DNA of 64,000 nucleotides from Phytophthora sp. 'mugwort' (GCA_033558025.1 JAUCEF010000008.1:2790001-2854000), one strand, 5' to 3'. Shown: positions 32,152-43,379, counted from the stretch's first letter. Program-made: numbers and translations. Notes: a model not told the origin generated them from the sequence alone.

Positions 32152-32752
32152 CTACTCCACGAAAAGCAGCAACGACGTTGCGCGCATCGCGAAAAAGTAG
32201 AGCGGGAGCGTCAGAGATAATTGCTGTCTTCCAATTATATCCATCGAAAATGTAGCCTTGCTTTCTGCTATCTTCTTGTAGATCCTGTAGATCTTGTACT
32301 GGTTCATTCCATAGTCTCCACTCACGACTAAATCTCGTAAGTCTCGAATAAATTCAGAGGTAGAAGACGGTCGTGTGTTAAATTGGAATCTTGATCTGTC
32401 TATCCATCTCCTCGTCATCACCATAGTCGTCGCCACTGTCGCCGCTTTCACCGTCGTGCACCTGCTGATCATCTTTGCTGAATCCACCGCGACCCAGCCT
32501 ATACCGCCCGGCATGCGGTAAGTCGTCATCGTCAGTACCGGCGTCGATGACTAGGCCGGGTTCGTTGTCATGCCTACTACCGGAAGACATGTCGTTGTAG
32601 GTGACAGGGCGGCGAGCTTCGTGTGTGCGCTGGTCTTGGTAGGCGTCAGCGGCCTGGTGAGCGTCAGCGCGCTGGTGTTGCTGATCGTCAGCGGCGCGGC
32701 GAGCTTCGTAGTCGTCGGCGGGCTGGTGTGGTACGTGAGTGCTAGCGTTCAT
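32152..32752 (-). pseudogene. Broken gene of unknown family with acidic N-terminus and FRG motif
   Basis: ATG 32752 opens a 124-codon frame rich in His/Gln/Ala, then Asp/Glu (DDDDLPHAGRYRLGRGG). Beyond its TAA, two frame switches give a coherent continuation: SEFIRDLRDLVVSGDYGMNQ, YKIYRIYKKIAES, then GYIFDGYNWKTAIISDAP and LLFRDARNVVAAFRG. The last part resembles the strand leading to the oxyanion region of class-3-lipase-like alpha/beta hydrolases, but the catalytic serine region is absent, so that label is only a guess. The similarity stops about 20-30 bases from the end of MULE copy B, which suggests that the insertion or a deletion truncated the gene. Confidence 0.38.
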
Positions 32753-32989
32753 GGGGAGAAATATCTGAACTGAAAGACGCCGTCACCACGCATCGCTTAA
32801 CAATGTTATTGGTTAAAAACTAACCTATCTCACGCTGTCACGTGGAGGCCTCGACGATACCAAGATTGCTGCTGCTGCTGATGCAGCTCTGATTATGAAC
32901 CGGTTGCGAGTGCTACTTTTGCAGTGTGTGGCACAAAGGTTCCGAGTGTTTTTGGTATTTTGCCCTCAAATTGCGACCTGCGTGCCGTG
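32753..32989. other. Spacer
   Basis: Contains a short CTG-type trinucleotide run near 32870 (GCTGCTGCTGCTG) and no recognised gene. Confidence 0.35.
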
Positions 32990-33932
32990 ATGGTCCCGGT
33001 GTACTGTTCTCAGGATACGGCGCATCATAAGCATGTACAGACGCAACTCCCAGAAATGATTATCACGGGAGACGCGGTTTGGGTGATCAATTATCATTAG
33101 TGGGATATATCATTTTGTAGAATATGTGTAGTCCACACTAACAACATGTAGAGATTCTGCCAGCGGAGATCCTACTTATAAGAAATGCTCCTTCTCATGT
33201 TGACGTGATCCTGCCAAATGTGGAGATTTTCTTTTTGCCACCAAATGCCACAGCTAAGTCTACAGCCAACTTGACGGCGGAATCATTGCGTGCTTGCGTG
33301 CTTTAAGGCGCATTATAGACGCCTGCACCTTATGCACGAGTGGACGCTGCTGACAAGCAGCAAAAGGATTTGTTTAAAGTGAACGTTTTGACAGCGATGA
33401 AGTGGTCTACAGTGGCATGGAACGAAGTGGTGGGGGGGGGGGGTACGATTGTAAACTGTTGGAGGGCATGTGGATTGTCGTGCATGCGTCGCGAACAAGG
33501 GAGTATCCCCTCAACGTTCGCCTGCCGATGCAAGAGTCTGCTGCGAACAATATTGATGCTGTTAGAGTGCTTCAACTTTTAACTTCAACATGTATTGACG
33601 ATATTTTAAGCCCGCCTAGAGAAAACGAGGTAAATATTACGTATTCAGACGATGCAGTGGTTGAGATGGTCGTCCCGAGTGCGGAAGTATCTGCGAGCGA
33701 CGATGATCAACATGGTAATGAAGAGGACGAGAAATCAGGTTCACTTTTCACGGATCTGCCGATGGAGGCTGAGTTTGCAGCCGACGCTAACGTTGTGCTT
33801 CGCCAGTTAATGGCAGAATCCGATGGATCAAGTGCTGATGCTATTACAAAAGGTCTTTTTGCAAAAGCGTTTGAACACAACACGAAAAACACAACAAGAA
33901 GAAATTCCTTTTGCGCAAACAAGAGCTGGTAA
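32990..33932 (+). pseudogene. Pogo/Tigger-like (DDE_1) transposase C-terminal relic
   Basis: The middle and end of a DDE_1 transposase are readable. They include DAVWVINYH (about 33070), RNAPSHVDVILPNVEIFFLP (about 33185, where the usual DNAPSH aspartate is replaced), PPNATAK (about 33238), DLFKVNVLTAMKWSTVAWNEV (about 33370) and TIVNCWRACGL (about 33448). The tail, in another frame, ends at 33932 with an acidic stretch. A run of 12 G at 33432-33443 lies between the last two conserved segments. The N-terminal DNA-binding part is missing and no TIRs were located, so this is a truncated copy. Confidence 0.72.
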
Positions 33933-34612
33933 CATAACACATTAAACCCATTTAGGCATGATAATCCAATCAAAACTTATGTGATATCAATTTGGTAGAG
34001 AATATCACGTTGTATACAAATTCCAGATGCGTCAAATCGGGATACCCCAAAATCGGACATTCTGATCACTAATCATTCCATATTAAATTAGGGGCTAATC
34101 ATTTCTGGGGATTGCGTCTGTATACCCTATTTTCGCATGTAGATCAATACCACCACTTGAAAAATACACACCGTTCCCAGCCAATCGATGGATTGCACTA
34201 TATTTTACATAATTTCGCATGTAGAGATATACAAACACTATTCTGAGAAGTGAATCATTTTTTTAAGGGACCACCAGTTCGCGAATGCCAAAGGCCGCCC
34301 GTGCTGCCGGGGTATCGACCATCGCGACCAGCAGTACAAGTTCAATCCCGAATCTGTCGGGAAAAGCTGACGGTGCGTGCTTTTCTGGAGAGGGCAAGAA
34401 CAGGCGAGTTTAAGCTACAGTCCCTAGACATAATCAATTATGTGACTGAATTCGGCGTTCATAGGACTCACTGTTCGAGCATGTGGTTTCAATGGATTCA
34501 GGGTAGCAGACTGTTACCGAGTGCAACTTGCGTCGCTGCGAGCTCTTTGATCTCAGAGCTAGATAATCTATCACTACTTGAAGAGCAGCTTGTAGAAGAT
34601 AGCACGATTTCG

Positions 34613-34629
34613 ACCAGGAACTTCCTGGT
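34613..34629. repeat. Short perfect palindrome
   Basis: ACCAGGAA and TTCCTGGT around a single C. Its CCAGGAA half-site recurs at the centre of the larger hairpin eight bases downstream. Confidence 0.8.
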
Positions 34630-34636
34630 GAAAGAT

Positions 34637-34695
34637 TTTAGACAGTCGCCAATGACCAGTTCCTGCCAGGAAGTTGTCATTGGCGACTGTCTAAA
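34637..34695. repeat. Long near-perfect hairpin
   Basis: Arms of about 28 bases (TTTAGACAGTCGCCAATGAC at the outer side) pair with only two mismatches around a three-base centre. A run of eight T follows at about 34704. This could be a small foldback element or a strong RNA hairpin. Confidence 0.88.
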
Positions 34696-35339
34696 TCAAA
34701 CCTTTTTTTTCCTGAATTTGAAGCATCACTTTTGAAAGGGAGCACTTGCCCGTGAAACATGGGGTGTGTTGGTCTACACCATCTCCCAATCGAGTTGCTA
34801 ACTGCCCCGCGAGCAATGCAAACGGGTTTTATTAGAAAAAGTAGGTTTTATTACGAGAAAAAGTACCCGTCCAGAAATGCAAATTTCGTCCTGTTGTTAT
34901 CCCAGAGACTGCAAAGTGCTACTTACCAAGCTCCATGTCCTCGTTGCGCTCGGCAGCGAAACAAGCGCGCAATCAGTGCCGCGAACATCTCACATGGAAA
35001 ACAAAGCGTGCTCGACTGGAAAACGAGCGCATGTGAACACTTCTTGAATCAGCTCTGCCACGAACCCAAGCCCTTCCGTCCGACGTGGCCGGAACTCTCA
35101 ATTGAGATAACACATCATAGTAGACGTGGGCCTCCCAAAGTACGGGCTGGTCTGGTTGTCGCCACTCCAGCAGTTGTTGCAGTTAGTGAGCAGCATAGTT
35201 ACTTTAATAAATATATCAACCGGTGACAAGCGATCTTTTGGTTGTTTATTTAGGTCGATAAATGGCCACAATTTCTTCATCTCCTTGAAATTCTACTCCA
35301 CTGTCTCACCACACTGCTCATCTTGAGGTTAAACCCCCG

Positions 35340-35830
35340 TTCAAAGGGATCCGTCACGGTTCCTATATACCCGGTCACAATGTATTAGTGTACACCATAT
35401 GCAGGGTCTCCAGAAATGTAGCGGTCGGCGAAGAGATCAGCATGATCACGGTAACTCAGGTGGCTAGCATTTAAATGGCCGAGTCGTGGCGGCGACCTTC
35501 AATCGGCACCCAAAACGCACACACATGCCGTCCGGTGCAGTGAAGCTTGTAGTTGAAGCAGTGGATGCGATTGTGACCATTATAACACTGTCGCTGTAAG
35601 TTCTCCCCTCGAATGCCCCGATGTCGAGGTGACGGACGACAGAGAGTCATCTCGGTTCCGCCAATGAAGCCGAAGATCTTATCCATCGGAGCTCCCTACT
35701 CGTACACCACGTCTCAGTAGGCTTGCATGCGCTCCTGCATCACCGATTCACCATGAAAATGATGTCGGCATACGCGTCGTAGACCATGTCAATCATATAC
35801 AGGAAGATACACCCCCACCCGTATTATTCG
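35340..35830 (-). pseudogene. PIF/Harbinger-type (DDE_Tnp_4) transposase relic
   Basis: The minus strand reads FGFIGGTEMTLCRPSPRHRG, RQCYNGHNRIHCFNYKL and PIEGRRHDSAI in one frame (35686-35471). This is the central block of Harbinger-type DDE transposases. The first catalytic Asp, normally in FIDGT, is Gly here; the second (GRRHD) is kept. Upstream pieces resembling a YDAYADIIFMVNR helix and downstream pieces near TATFLETLHMVY extend it to roughly 35830-35340. Stops occur on both sides. Only about 160 codons are recognisable, so this is a fragment. Confidence 0.72.
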
Positions 35831-35939
35831 GGCTCCGACTAATTGGTGGAAGGTTGCAAGGCCCGAAGAACGGACTGACTATTTCAGGTGCATGCATAAT
35901 TAATGTCGAACAGCAACATATCGCTTTCATTGCTCTTCA

Positions 35940-37480
35940 ACATTACTATATTCCACGCTTAAAATCTACCGGGTACTTCTCAATTAGCTCGCGGAGTGGC
36001 TTGCTGAGCTGCGCCACTTTCCACACACCATCGTCCGGAACATCTAGTCCGCACAGCAGCATAGATTTCTTCGTCCAGTTTCGTCCTTTGTCGTCGACTT
36101 CCAGGTTGACACTCTGAACGCACTCAGCTGCCGTCTCTAAGAAAACCGCTTGCCCGGGTTAGCCAATGCCCCCGACATATTCACCCACTCACCTCGTCTA
36201 ATAACAGCCATATTGTGAGCCTCGCATAAGCGTTGCCAGCGCGCTTTGATTCTTTGGATAGAAATCGATCTGCTGGCTGCACCTTATCCGTCGCTTGGCT
36301 GGGAAGAAGTTGATCGTTGTCTTGAGTAATTTTGCCGCTGCCTGCACCTTATCACTGAGTGTTCACTGCAATTGTCCATCCAAAACACGCAATCACCATC
36401 AAATGGCCCTCCCGGGCCCCACGTTGTCACGTCATGTAGCCACTGCAGCATGATGTCGTTGCTGATGAAAACCGAAGGCGATGACCGATAACAGGCACCG
36501 TCAACGAGTCGGTCAAGCACTGAATCGGATAGCTGTAGCGTTTATTCTTAAATATCAGCATGCGGTACATGACTTTATCGTTGCGGCCACCCCTTAGCAA
36601 CACACACACATCGTGACACCTTCTCTACCTTAAATGACAAAATTCACGTTACAGGGACAGTTAACAAAACTAAATTCATAGAAACGGCCAACCAGATGCA
36701 CCGAACGTACCCGATACAATTTTGCGATACTTGACCTCTTCCGCTCCTTTAAACTCGAGTGTTTTGCCATCGCCGAGATCAATCATGAAGTGGCTTTCGT
36801 TCATATTATAGATCTGGTCGGGGTCGATGATATTGTCGTCAAACTGACGCTTCAGTTTCCAAATGTGGACGACCACCGCTGCGTCGATTAGCTGCATTTC
36901 GATTCACTAACCTGTTTGTTGCCTTTTAAGCGCCGAAGGACGATGTTGTAGCGCTCCAGTAACGCTTGCACCCGACGCTCTGTCATTGTAGTGACAAAAG
37001 GAGCCCCGCGAACCGTGAACGTTTTGTTGTAGATGGTGTGAGCGCTGTCCTCGATCAGGACGCATACAATGTCCATCACCAGCCGAACTGAAAACTGAGC
37101 CCCGGCCTTCCGCAACCGCTTGAACTCGGATAGAAACTGTGAGTACAGCCGCACCCAATGAGCCTACAGCTTCCGTCCTCGGCCGCCAACGCTTTGACGA
37201 CGAACTGCTGCCGGAAAACACGAACAGAGCTGCCATACTTCAGCTGCTGCTTACTGCCGAGCTTGGCTCGCGTCTCGTCCCGCTTTTTCCACCAATCCCG
37301 GGCTTTGTTCATGTTGACCCGGCGATTGCTGGAGCGAAACAGCGAACTGGTCGAGGGCCCTGCTGATGCGCCCGTCCTCGCCATTAAGTTCAGCGTCGAT
37401 CTCCATCCACTCGATGCATTGGATGCGATTGGGAAGGGAGACAACGTGCTGAAGTGCTCGCTTGGGCTCCGGCATTGCTT
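35940..37480 (-). pseudogene. Pogo/Tigger-like (DDE_1) transposase relic
   Basis: On the minus strand, segments of a CENP-B/pogo-type transposase run from about 37480 to 35940. They are an N-terminal Lys/Arg-rich region (NRRVNMNKARDWWKKRDE, about 37310), FLSEFKRLRKAGAQFSVRLV, RRVQALLERYNIVLRRLKGN, IYNMNESHFMIDLGDGKTLE (about 36815), VCVLLRGGRNDKVMYRMLIF (about 36600), DCVFWMDNCSEHSVI (second Asp, about 36390) and ATDKVQPADRFLSK (third acidic site, about 36275). A C-terminal block KSMLLCGLDVPDDGVWKVAQ follows. The first catalytic Asp (NMDE in relatives) is Asn here. Frameshifts and stops are frequent. It belongs to a different lineage from the 16630 and 40948 elements. Confidence 0.75.
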
Positions 37481-38135
37481 TTCTAACTGAGCGGAGAATT
37501 CTTTTTGTGGCCCTGGTCGATCAGACTGCGTGGCTGCCAGTCAAGTTGTGAGTGCAACCAATTACGGTATATGACTAATTATGGTTCATGACTATTTGGT
37601 AGGGGGAGGGGTGTACGCGACAGCGCAGGGATGTATCGCCCAAAGCGATCCATCATGTCGAAGTAACGCTTGGGGTACGCCATTCGGCTCAACACGATGC
37701 ACAGGCCATCAATTCTGCACATGCGATCACGGTCTTCGGTGGTCACGACTTCTGGAATCCGAAGAAGACCGTACCACGCTCATATTCCAGGGACGTCGAA
37801 CCGAAAAGAAATTTTGCAGTTGACATCAGGATATTCATCCGAAACACAACGTCAGGGATCAATGGCCGTTCAATCCAGTCGAGCGCGCACAAATACATCA
37901 GTTTCCGCGCAGTGCGAGGAGAATGCTCGTTAGAAGCTAGCACAGCATCACATCCTCCCCCTCTGCCCTCATAGCCGCGTATCAAGCTTGCAATACGCTT
38001 CCGCCAGCGAATATCGATGGGCACCCTCAGGGGACCCACACGTGCTGAGCACCACACACGCCTTGTATTTCTAACCAAATAAGGAAAGTGGGTCGCCTTG
38101 GCATCGATTTTAGCGCGACGCGAAGACGCACGCTA
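37481..38135. other. Intergenic region
   Basis: Frames on both strands (37743-38078 minus, 37670-37933 plus) show no known motif. No gene is supported. Confidence 0.35.
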
Positions 38136-39144
38136 TGTAACCCGATAACTGTCGTGTAGGAACACGCCAGAATTATGTCTGCCAGTGCTTCCCACCTACA
38201 ACACACGCTTTGTCCACTGGGACTCAGCGAATATGGAGGCGAAGCTTCGACCTGAAGGCCTTGACTCTGCCCTAGCACCGGGTTGGTAAGTGACCCTATG
38301 CGCCTTGACTCGTTGACTAGCCGAGCGCCGCCGCCTACGCGGCGGTTGTTTTTTAGTTTTGGTCCCAGTAGGCGGGCCTGCCCATGCGCGCTGCAGTCCC
38401 AGCCTGTCAATACGGGGTGGGGGCGGCACCATTCGCGCCTCGCACACCCTACATGTGACGGCCTCCACATTCAGGAAGGAAAGGACGCAGGCTAAAAATA
38501 TACATCAAGTTTCAACCAATCATTAATTTATATTTTCCACCAATCCTTCGGCGAAAGGTTGTTTTAGCCAACGGAGCCGCCTTCGCGGCGCTCGGCAGCC
38601 AATGAGATTGCGGTTCTAAATCAGGTTATGGCTTGAGAGACGGGAGGACGGAGGGACATTAGTGTTGAGTTTAGGATAATCAACCGAGTACGCCCTAGCC
38701 ACGAGCAAAGGCTAGGCTGCTACCACGACACTCACCTCTTGTAACCTCGCTGGCCCTCAGAAGGGAGGGCCCTGAACCTTTCAGCCGGTAGCGAGGGGTC
38801 GGAGCAAGACTCCGGCAGGTTGTTGGACGGAGGCTTTCCTTAGCACTCCTGGGTCGGACGTATTCGTTCCTGGCACTCGGCTTCGCCACACTTCTTTTTC
38901 GTCTCTTGGCGCTACCGGGTGGGTGAACAAGTGCTTCAACTAGCCACCGTGTCCACCTACAGACATAATTCTGGCGATCAAGCGGGACCAGACGCTGCGG
39001 ACACTTACCGCCGCCGGACTTGACTCTTGTGCGATCGTGGATAATCTGTTTGTGTAAGTTTCGCACGAAGGCGCTTATCTCATAATCTACCATTTCCTAT
39101 GCTTCATACAAACTATCTAGTGTGAGCTTATCCGTTATGTAACA
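38136..39144. repeat. LTR-like block with internal inverted duplication
   Basis: The block starts TGTAACCCGATAAC at 38136 and ends GTTATGTAACA at 39144. CGCCAGAATTATGTCTG occurs at 38164-38180 and, inverted, near 38965-38981. GCCGAGCGCCGC occurs near 38318 and, inverted, near 38589-38600. This suggests two diverged LTR pieces of one retroelement family facing each other. Flanking bases (CGCTA and TCCGA) give no target duplication, so it is not a clean solo LTR. Confidence 0.4.
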
Positions 39145-40427
39145 TCCGAGACCTCGGCGACTGCTCACCGAAGCCTCGATACTTGGCTGTCCGGGTACCA
39201 TCCGAATTCGACTAGTGGTCATCGTCCGTTGCTGACGTTGTGTGTGCACACTTTCCGTTGTGGGACACGTCCATGGTCTTATTTGACCAATCAGCGCCCG
39301 GTTGCACATTCAACCTTCGACGGGGTCACGGCAATCGAGTCTCCAACGGCGGCAACGAGAACGGCCACATTCTCAGGCCATTCCCGACGCCACATAACGC
39401 ATTAGGGTTTAGCGGTCTAAACTGCCAGGACCCATTCCTGGATGACTTGACATTCCGCGGACTGCGGTCCTGGGAGTTTACGCTGTTCATTGAAATAGTA
39501 TGCACTATGCATGACTTTTAGTGGAATAGGCACAGGTATCGCTTGCGAAATCTCTTTATTTCTCGAAACAAGACAAAAAATGTCTTAACTACGCTAGGAA
39601 ATCAATGATTTGATGCGGTCTGTCTCTGGATGTCGACGGGACCTGGAAATTTGAGCAGTTATTTCCTCATCTCAGATAGATTATTCACATGTACCCATAC
39701 CATTTCGCCTACAAGATACCATAAAGGGGTTATGAGGCCGAGAATAAACACAATGAAGCAGTGGGCATTCCTACTGTATCATCGGTACGTTACCTGGTGG
39801 CGGGTTGTACTCGAGGTTTGACTTCGAAGCTGACGTGGTTTAAATTTTGATGGCCCACCAGCGATATGCTAATTAAAATTCCTCACTCCGATTGCAATTT
39901 TTGCTTTGGCAAGATAGTTGGGGTAGTCAGGCAACCAGAAGACGCCGATATTTATTTTAGAGTGCGAGAAGACCTCCCAATCGGTCTCTCAGTACTTTTG
40001 GTGGGCCCACATGTACAAGTGGGTCGCACAACACGTGAAGACATGTGTGAAACATGTTAGCGGGTGAAACCCACGGGGCACGCCTCGGCTCCCTTGCAGA
40101 GCCAGCCCGTTCCAGCGGACTGCTAGAAGTCGATGAGCTTCTTTTCGATTCTGAGCCTATCCCGACGGAGGTATGGTGCGGTCACGCAAGCTGAATTTAT
40201 TTTTTTATTACGCGCTGACCAGTTCACGGACCACTCGATCCCATACAAACTTTCAGATAAATGCTGCCATACCATGGCAGACATCAAATCCCCTCACACC
40301 AGTGCACTCTCAAGAAGAACGAAAGGCTCCTGCGTTGCCGTCTGCCCGGTCGCCGAGCTCATCACCATCCGTGGCACCGGCTACCCTGGTGTTGGCAACC
40401 CGCTTCTTGCGAGGTGGAGTAACAAGC
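39145..40427. other. Intergenic region, no gene recognised
   Basis: Open frames 39240-39521, 39866-40060 and 40133-40597 have no recognisable domain. Confidence 0.35.
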
Positions 40428-40559
40428 ATGTCGCTCTTTCGGAGGATTTTGCTGCTCGCATTAGCGGTCTCTTCTTTCGGATCGGTGACGTTGGAAGGGC
40501 AAAGATCGTGCTTCGGAGCACTTGCTTCGCGGTTTGTGAGTGGGGGGTGGATATCGTAA
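40428..40559 (+). CDS. Possible small secreted peptide or signal-peptide exon
   Basis: ATG 40428 gives a 43-residue frame that begins with a strong signal-peptide pattern (MSLFRRILLLALAVSSFGS), followed by a short Cys-containing tail to the stop at 40559. A GTGAGT inside the frame near its end could be an intron donor, so this may be the first exon of a larger gene, but no convincing downstream exon was found. There is no RxLR or LxLFLAK motif. The length is within chance expectation. Confidence 0.25.
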   Translation: MSLFRRILLLALAVSSFGSVTLEGQRSCFGALASRFVSGGWIS

Positions 40560-40587
40560 CTTACGTGACAAGTGCAATTTGTTTTTG

Positions 40588-40692
40588 TGGTCCATGATCT
40601 GGTAAATAAATGTCATATCCAATCCAATCGATCGAGATCGAAAGCGACGCTTCTAATTGGATGAAACTGGCCTTTGGTCCATGATCTGGTAA
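40588..40692. repeat. Pair of 18-bp direct repeats
   Basis: TGGTCCATGATCTGGTAA occurs exactly at 40588-40605 and again at 40675-40692, 87 bases apart, in otherwise non-coding DNA. Confidence 0.85.
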
Positions 40693-40947
40693 GGCCCATC
40701 AATCGGTAAACCACGTTGCGGGCCTTTTGAGATTATTCAAGGTCACGTCAAATAGTGCAGTGTGATCAATTTAACCATACACAAGTTAATAAATAGTTTC
40801 ACAAATTAGTGGAAGTTTAAAATATTTCCACACGTAAAATAATGTTAAGGTTACCTTTAGCACTGTATTCTGAAATGTCTGAACTTAGCCAATGCACTGT
40901 ATTACTTTACTAAACATCATCTGGAGCAATATTGACTATCAGCAGTA

Positions 40948-42695
40948 CACAGACGGACGGAATCCAACGGCCAGACACCGTAACGGCCACTCATCAATAC
41001 TAGCCAATCACATTCTAATATCTAGTAGGTTTTTGACCAACCCAGAGTTGGCCATAATTGCGTATTTCCGAGGCTGTCAGTCAGTAATCCCCCTCCTCAT
41101 GAAGTCGGAGCTCGATGCCGCTGAGGCATCCGTATCGGTGTTGGTCGATGCTGTAGCATCCCATGCTCCTATAGCACGTCGTAAGCACTATTCTTTCCGG
41201 CTCAAGCGGGAGATTCTGACAAAATTGGAGGGAATGAGTGAGCGTGCGGCTGCAAAAGTGTATGGCGTCCCTTGGCGCACTTTGTGCGATTGGAGAGCTA
41301 ACAAGGAGAACATATTTACATTTGATGGGTCGAAAAAAAACGCTAGTGCGGACTACCGGGGTGCCAGAGATAATCCCCTTCTCACCTCAGCTCGTCACCT
41401 ACATGAAGGACCAACGACGATCCGATCAAGCGCTAACAACTACCAGGATGGCACAGTTTATCCGTGATAACCACGGCGGTTGGCTAGCGGACTATACTAG
41501 CAGTAAAAAAAGTGGCGACGTGGCGTACAAATCTCTTCTCCGACTCCTGCGCCGCTTTTCGTATCGCCATGGCTTCGTCCAACGGACTCCCGGTGGCTTA
41601 AAGGTACGATTCTGATTTGGGTACTTTGACAAATTGGTTAGTTTATACTGATTCGTCTGTCATTTATTTTGGCGTTGGCTCGTCTAGGAAAAACTAGACG
41701 ACCTAATAGCTATACAGCAGGCTTTCAGCAAAACGTTTAAGGATTCCTACGGTTCAATGCCGCCCAAGACGATCTTTAATGTTGACGAAACGGGGGTGTA
41801 CTATGACACCCCTCCCTCAGGAATTCACTGCGAGATAAGCCCTCAAACATTACAACCTCTCAAAAGCATTCAGCGAGGATGACAGTCGTGTGCTCTGTTC
41901 GCGGCGACGGTACGTTAAAATCATGTAGTATAAAATGCACTAAAACTAACTTGTTTTTATTTTAGGTAAAAAAAAAAAGAAACTTCCGCTGATGTTCATT
42001 GTGCGTGGGGAACGGGATGGCACGATTGCCACAGAAGAAGTGCCCACGGTCCCAAAAGGTAATACGATGCGTCGCATATCTAGCTATATATTTTATCTTG
42101 CTAATTTAGTTATGCGGTACTATATAGGACACATGTATGCGGTGCAGCCAAAAGCTTGGATGGATGGTCAAGTCCGGTTCCATTCTTCGCACCTTCCTGC
42201 TGCCGCAAATCCAGGATCCATCCGTGCTTCTCGTCGACAATCTCCATTGCCACGTCTCGGAGGAGTCGGAAGAGATCGTTGCAGCAGAGCTGTTGTCTTT
42301 CTTGCAGCCTTTACCTAAAAAATCAACATCAGTATGCCAGCCCTTAGACGTGGGCGTTATGGGGCCATTGAAGGCCAAGTTGAAGTCAGCATGGCTGCTA
42401 GAAGATACCAGAGTGGGGGAAACAACAAAAGACAAACGCCTAGCTATCATTAAGCGTACCATCCGCGTATGGGAGGAGATTAGCGAAGATACTGTACGGA
42501 AGGCATTTAACAAGGCCCTCAACGTTGAGTTTTAAATAAAAAAAATACGCTTCTCATTTCTTGCCCTAATTCTTAGCTCGCTCGTCCGGATTATTTAGGT
42601 GACTTTCTTTGCAGTTGTTTCAGCCAATCAAATCTGACTATTATTTGTATGTTTCTGTCAGATGCCATGTGGCCGTTTGATTCCGTCCGTCTGTG
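40948..42695. mobile_element. Pogo-type DNA transposon with 26-bp TIRs and TA target duplication
   Basis: Inverted repeats at 40948-40973 and 42670-42695 agree at 25 of 26 bases (CACAGACGGACGGAATC then AACGGCCA). TA lies outside both ends (40946-40947 and 42696-42697). The near-identity of the ends suggests a younger insertion than the 16630-18428 element. The enclosed plus-strand transposase gene has two frameshifts. Confidence 0.92.
41099..42535 (+). pseudogene. Pogo-like (DDE_1) transposase with introns and two frameshifts
   Basis: ATG 41099 opens an N-terminal HTH region (YSFRLKREILTKLEGMSERA, AKVYGVPWRTLCDW). A shift at the A8 run near 41333 leads into TRMAQFIRDNHGGWLADY. Putative GT-AG introns lie at about 41604-41688, 41910-41965 and 42060-42127. 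The core shows IFNVDETGVYYDTPPSGI (first D, about 41777), a second shift near 41830, LPLMFIVRGERDGTIATE, VLLVDNLHCHVSEESEEI (second D, about 42228) and STSVCQPLDVGVMGPLKAKL (third D, about 42328). It ends at 42535. Catalytic residues are intact and the damage is light. It fills the space between the TIRs of the 40948-42695 element. Confidence 0.87.
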
Positions 42696-42697
42696 TA

Positions 42698-43379
42698 CCT
42701 TGCCTAAACTCAGTCACGCTTGTAAGGCTTTCCATTGGGCAAAAATGCTGCCGAGTCCAATGGGATTTTATCCTGCGAACACGCAATGGAACATGCTTCA
42801 AAACAAGCTCCTGGTACAGTTGCAAGTGGCGAGATATGCACCTCACCCACCCCCCGCTAAATCCCCGTTCTCTTAAGCCGTGCGGCTGCTCTTCCTGCAT
42901 ACCCACCAGAACCTAAAGGGCAAGCCTCGCTTAATCCGATGCGCTATACTTAGTCAAAACCTTACACAGGGGGATGATACAGGGCGACCCCCACATGGAA
43001 CCGTAAATCGTACGTGTATCACCGGGACCAAATATTCTACGACAACGAGATCGATTCGCGGATCTGCTTCTTCTCTCGCTGTGACTTTAAAGTTGTCCAG
43101 TACCAAATCTACTTTCTGCCTCACAAGTGCGACTCGAACAGCGAGCAAACCACACACACGGATGAAGTTGAAGTCACTGGATTCGACTCGCTACGGCGAT
43201 TGCCATGACGACTGTCTCGACGACAAAGTTCGACCTCTCACTGCTGGACGACGATAACCAGTTCCGAGAGAGCACAGTACACGCTCCGGCACAGGAGGAG
43301 GAAGAGCGTGCGGCTTCAATTGGCATCTCGCCTGCTGCATCTTCTGCTATGAACACTTTAACATCCACGTCGGGCTCCA
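42698..43379. other. Region upstream of the GH81 relic
   Basis: A plus-strand frame at 43014-43208 (CFFSRCDFKVVQYQIYFLPH) and one from ATG 43205 (Ser/Glu-rich) look coding-like and may be 5' parts of the following pseudogene or of a separate broken gene. Neither can be assigned. Confidence 0.35.

Larger units (their letters stand above)
33933..35329. other. Intergenic region with hairpins and unassigned frames
   Basis: Two repeats of TTTCGCATGTAGA (34131-34143 and 34213-34225) lie in the left part. Frames 34250-34735 and 34759-35226 are open but show no known motif, and the first runs through a hairpin, so neither is called as a gene. Hairpins at 34613-34629 and 34637-34695 are listed separately. 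Confidence 0.4.

Noticed and set aside
34250..35226. Two consecutive plus-strand frames of about 160 codons
   Set aside because: The first passes through the 59-bp hairpin, which inflates its length, and neither contains a recognisable motif.
40133..40597. 154-codon plus-strand frame
   Set aside because: No domain; it overlaps another open frame in a different phase, and composition does not favour it.
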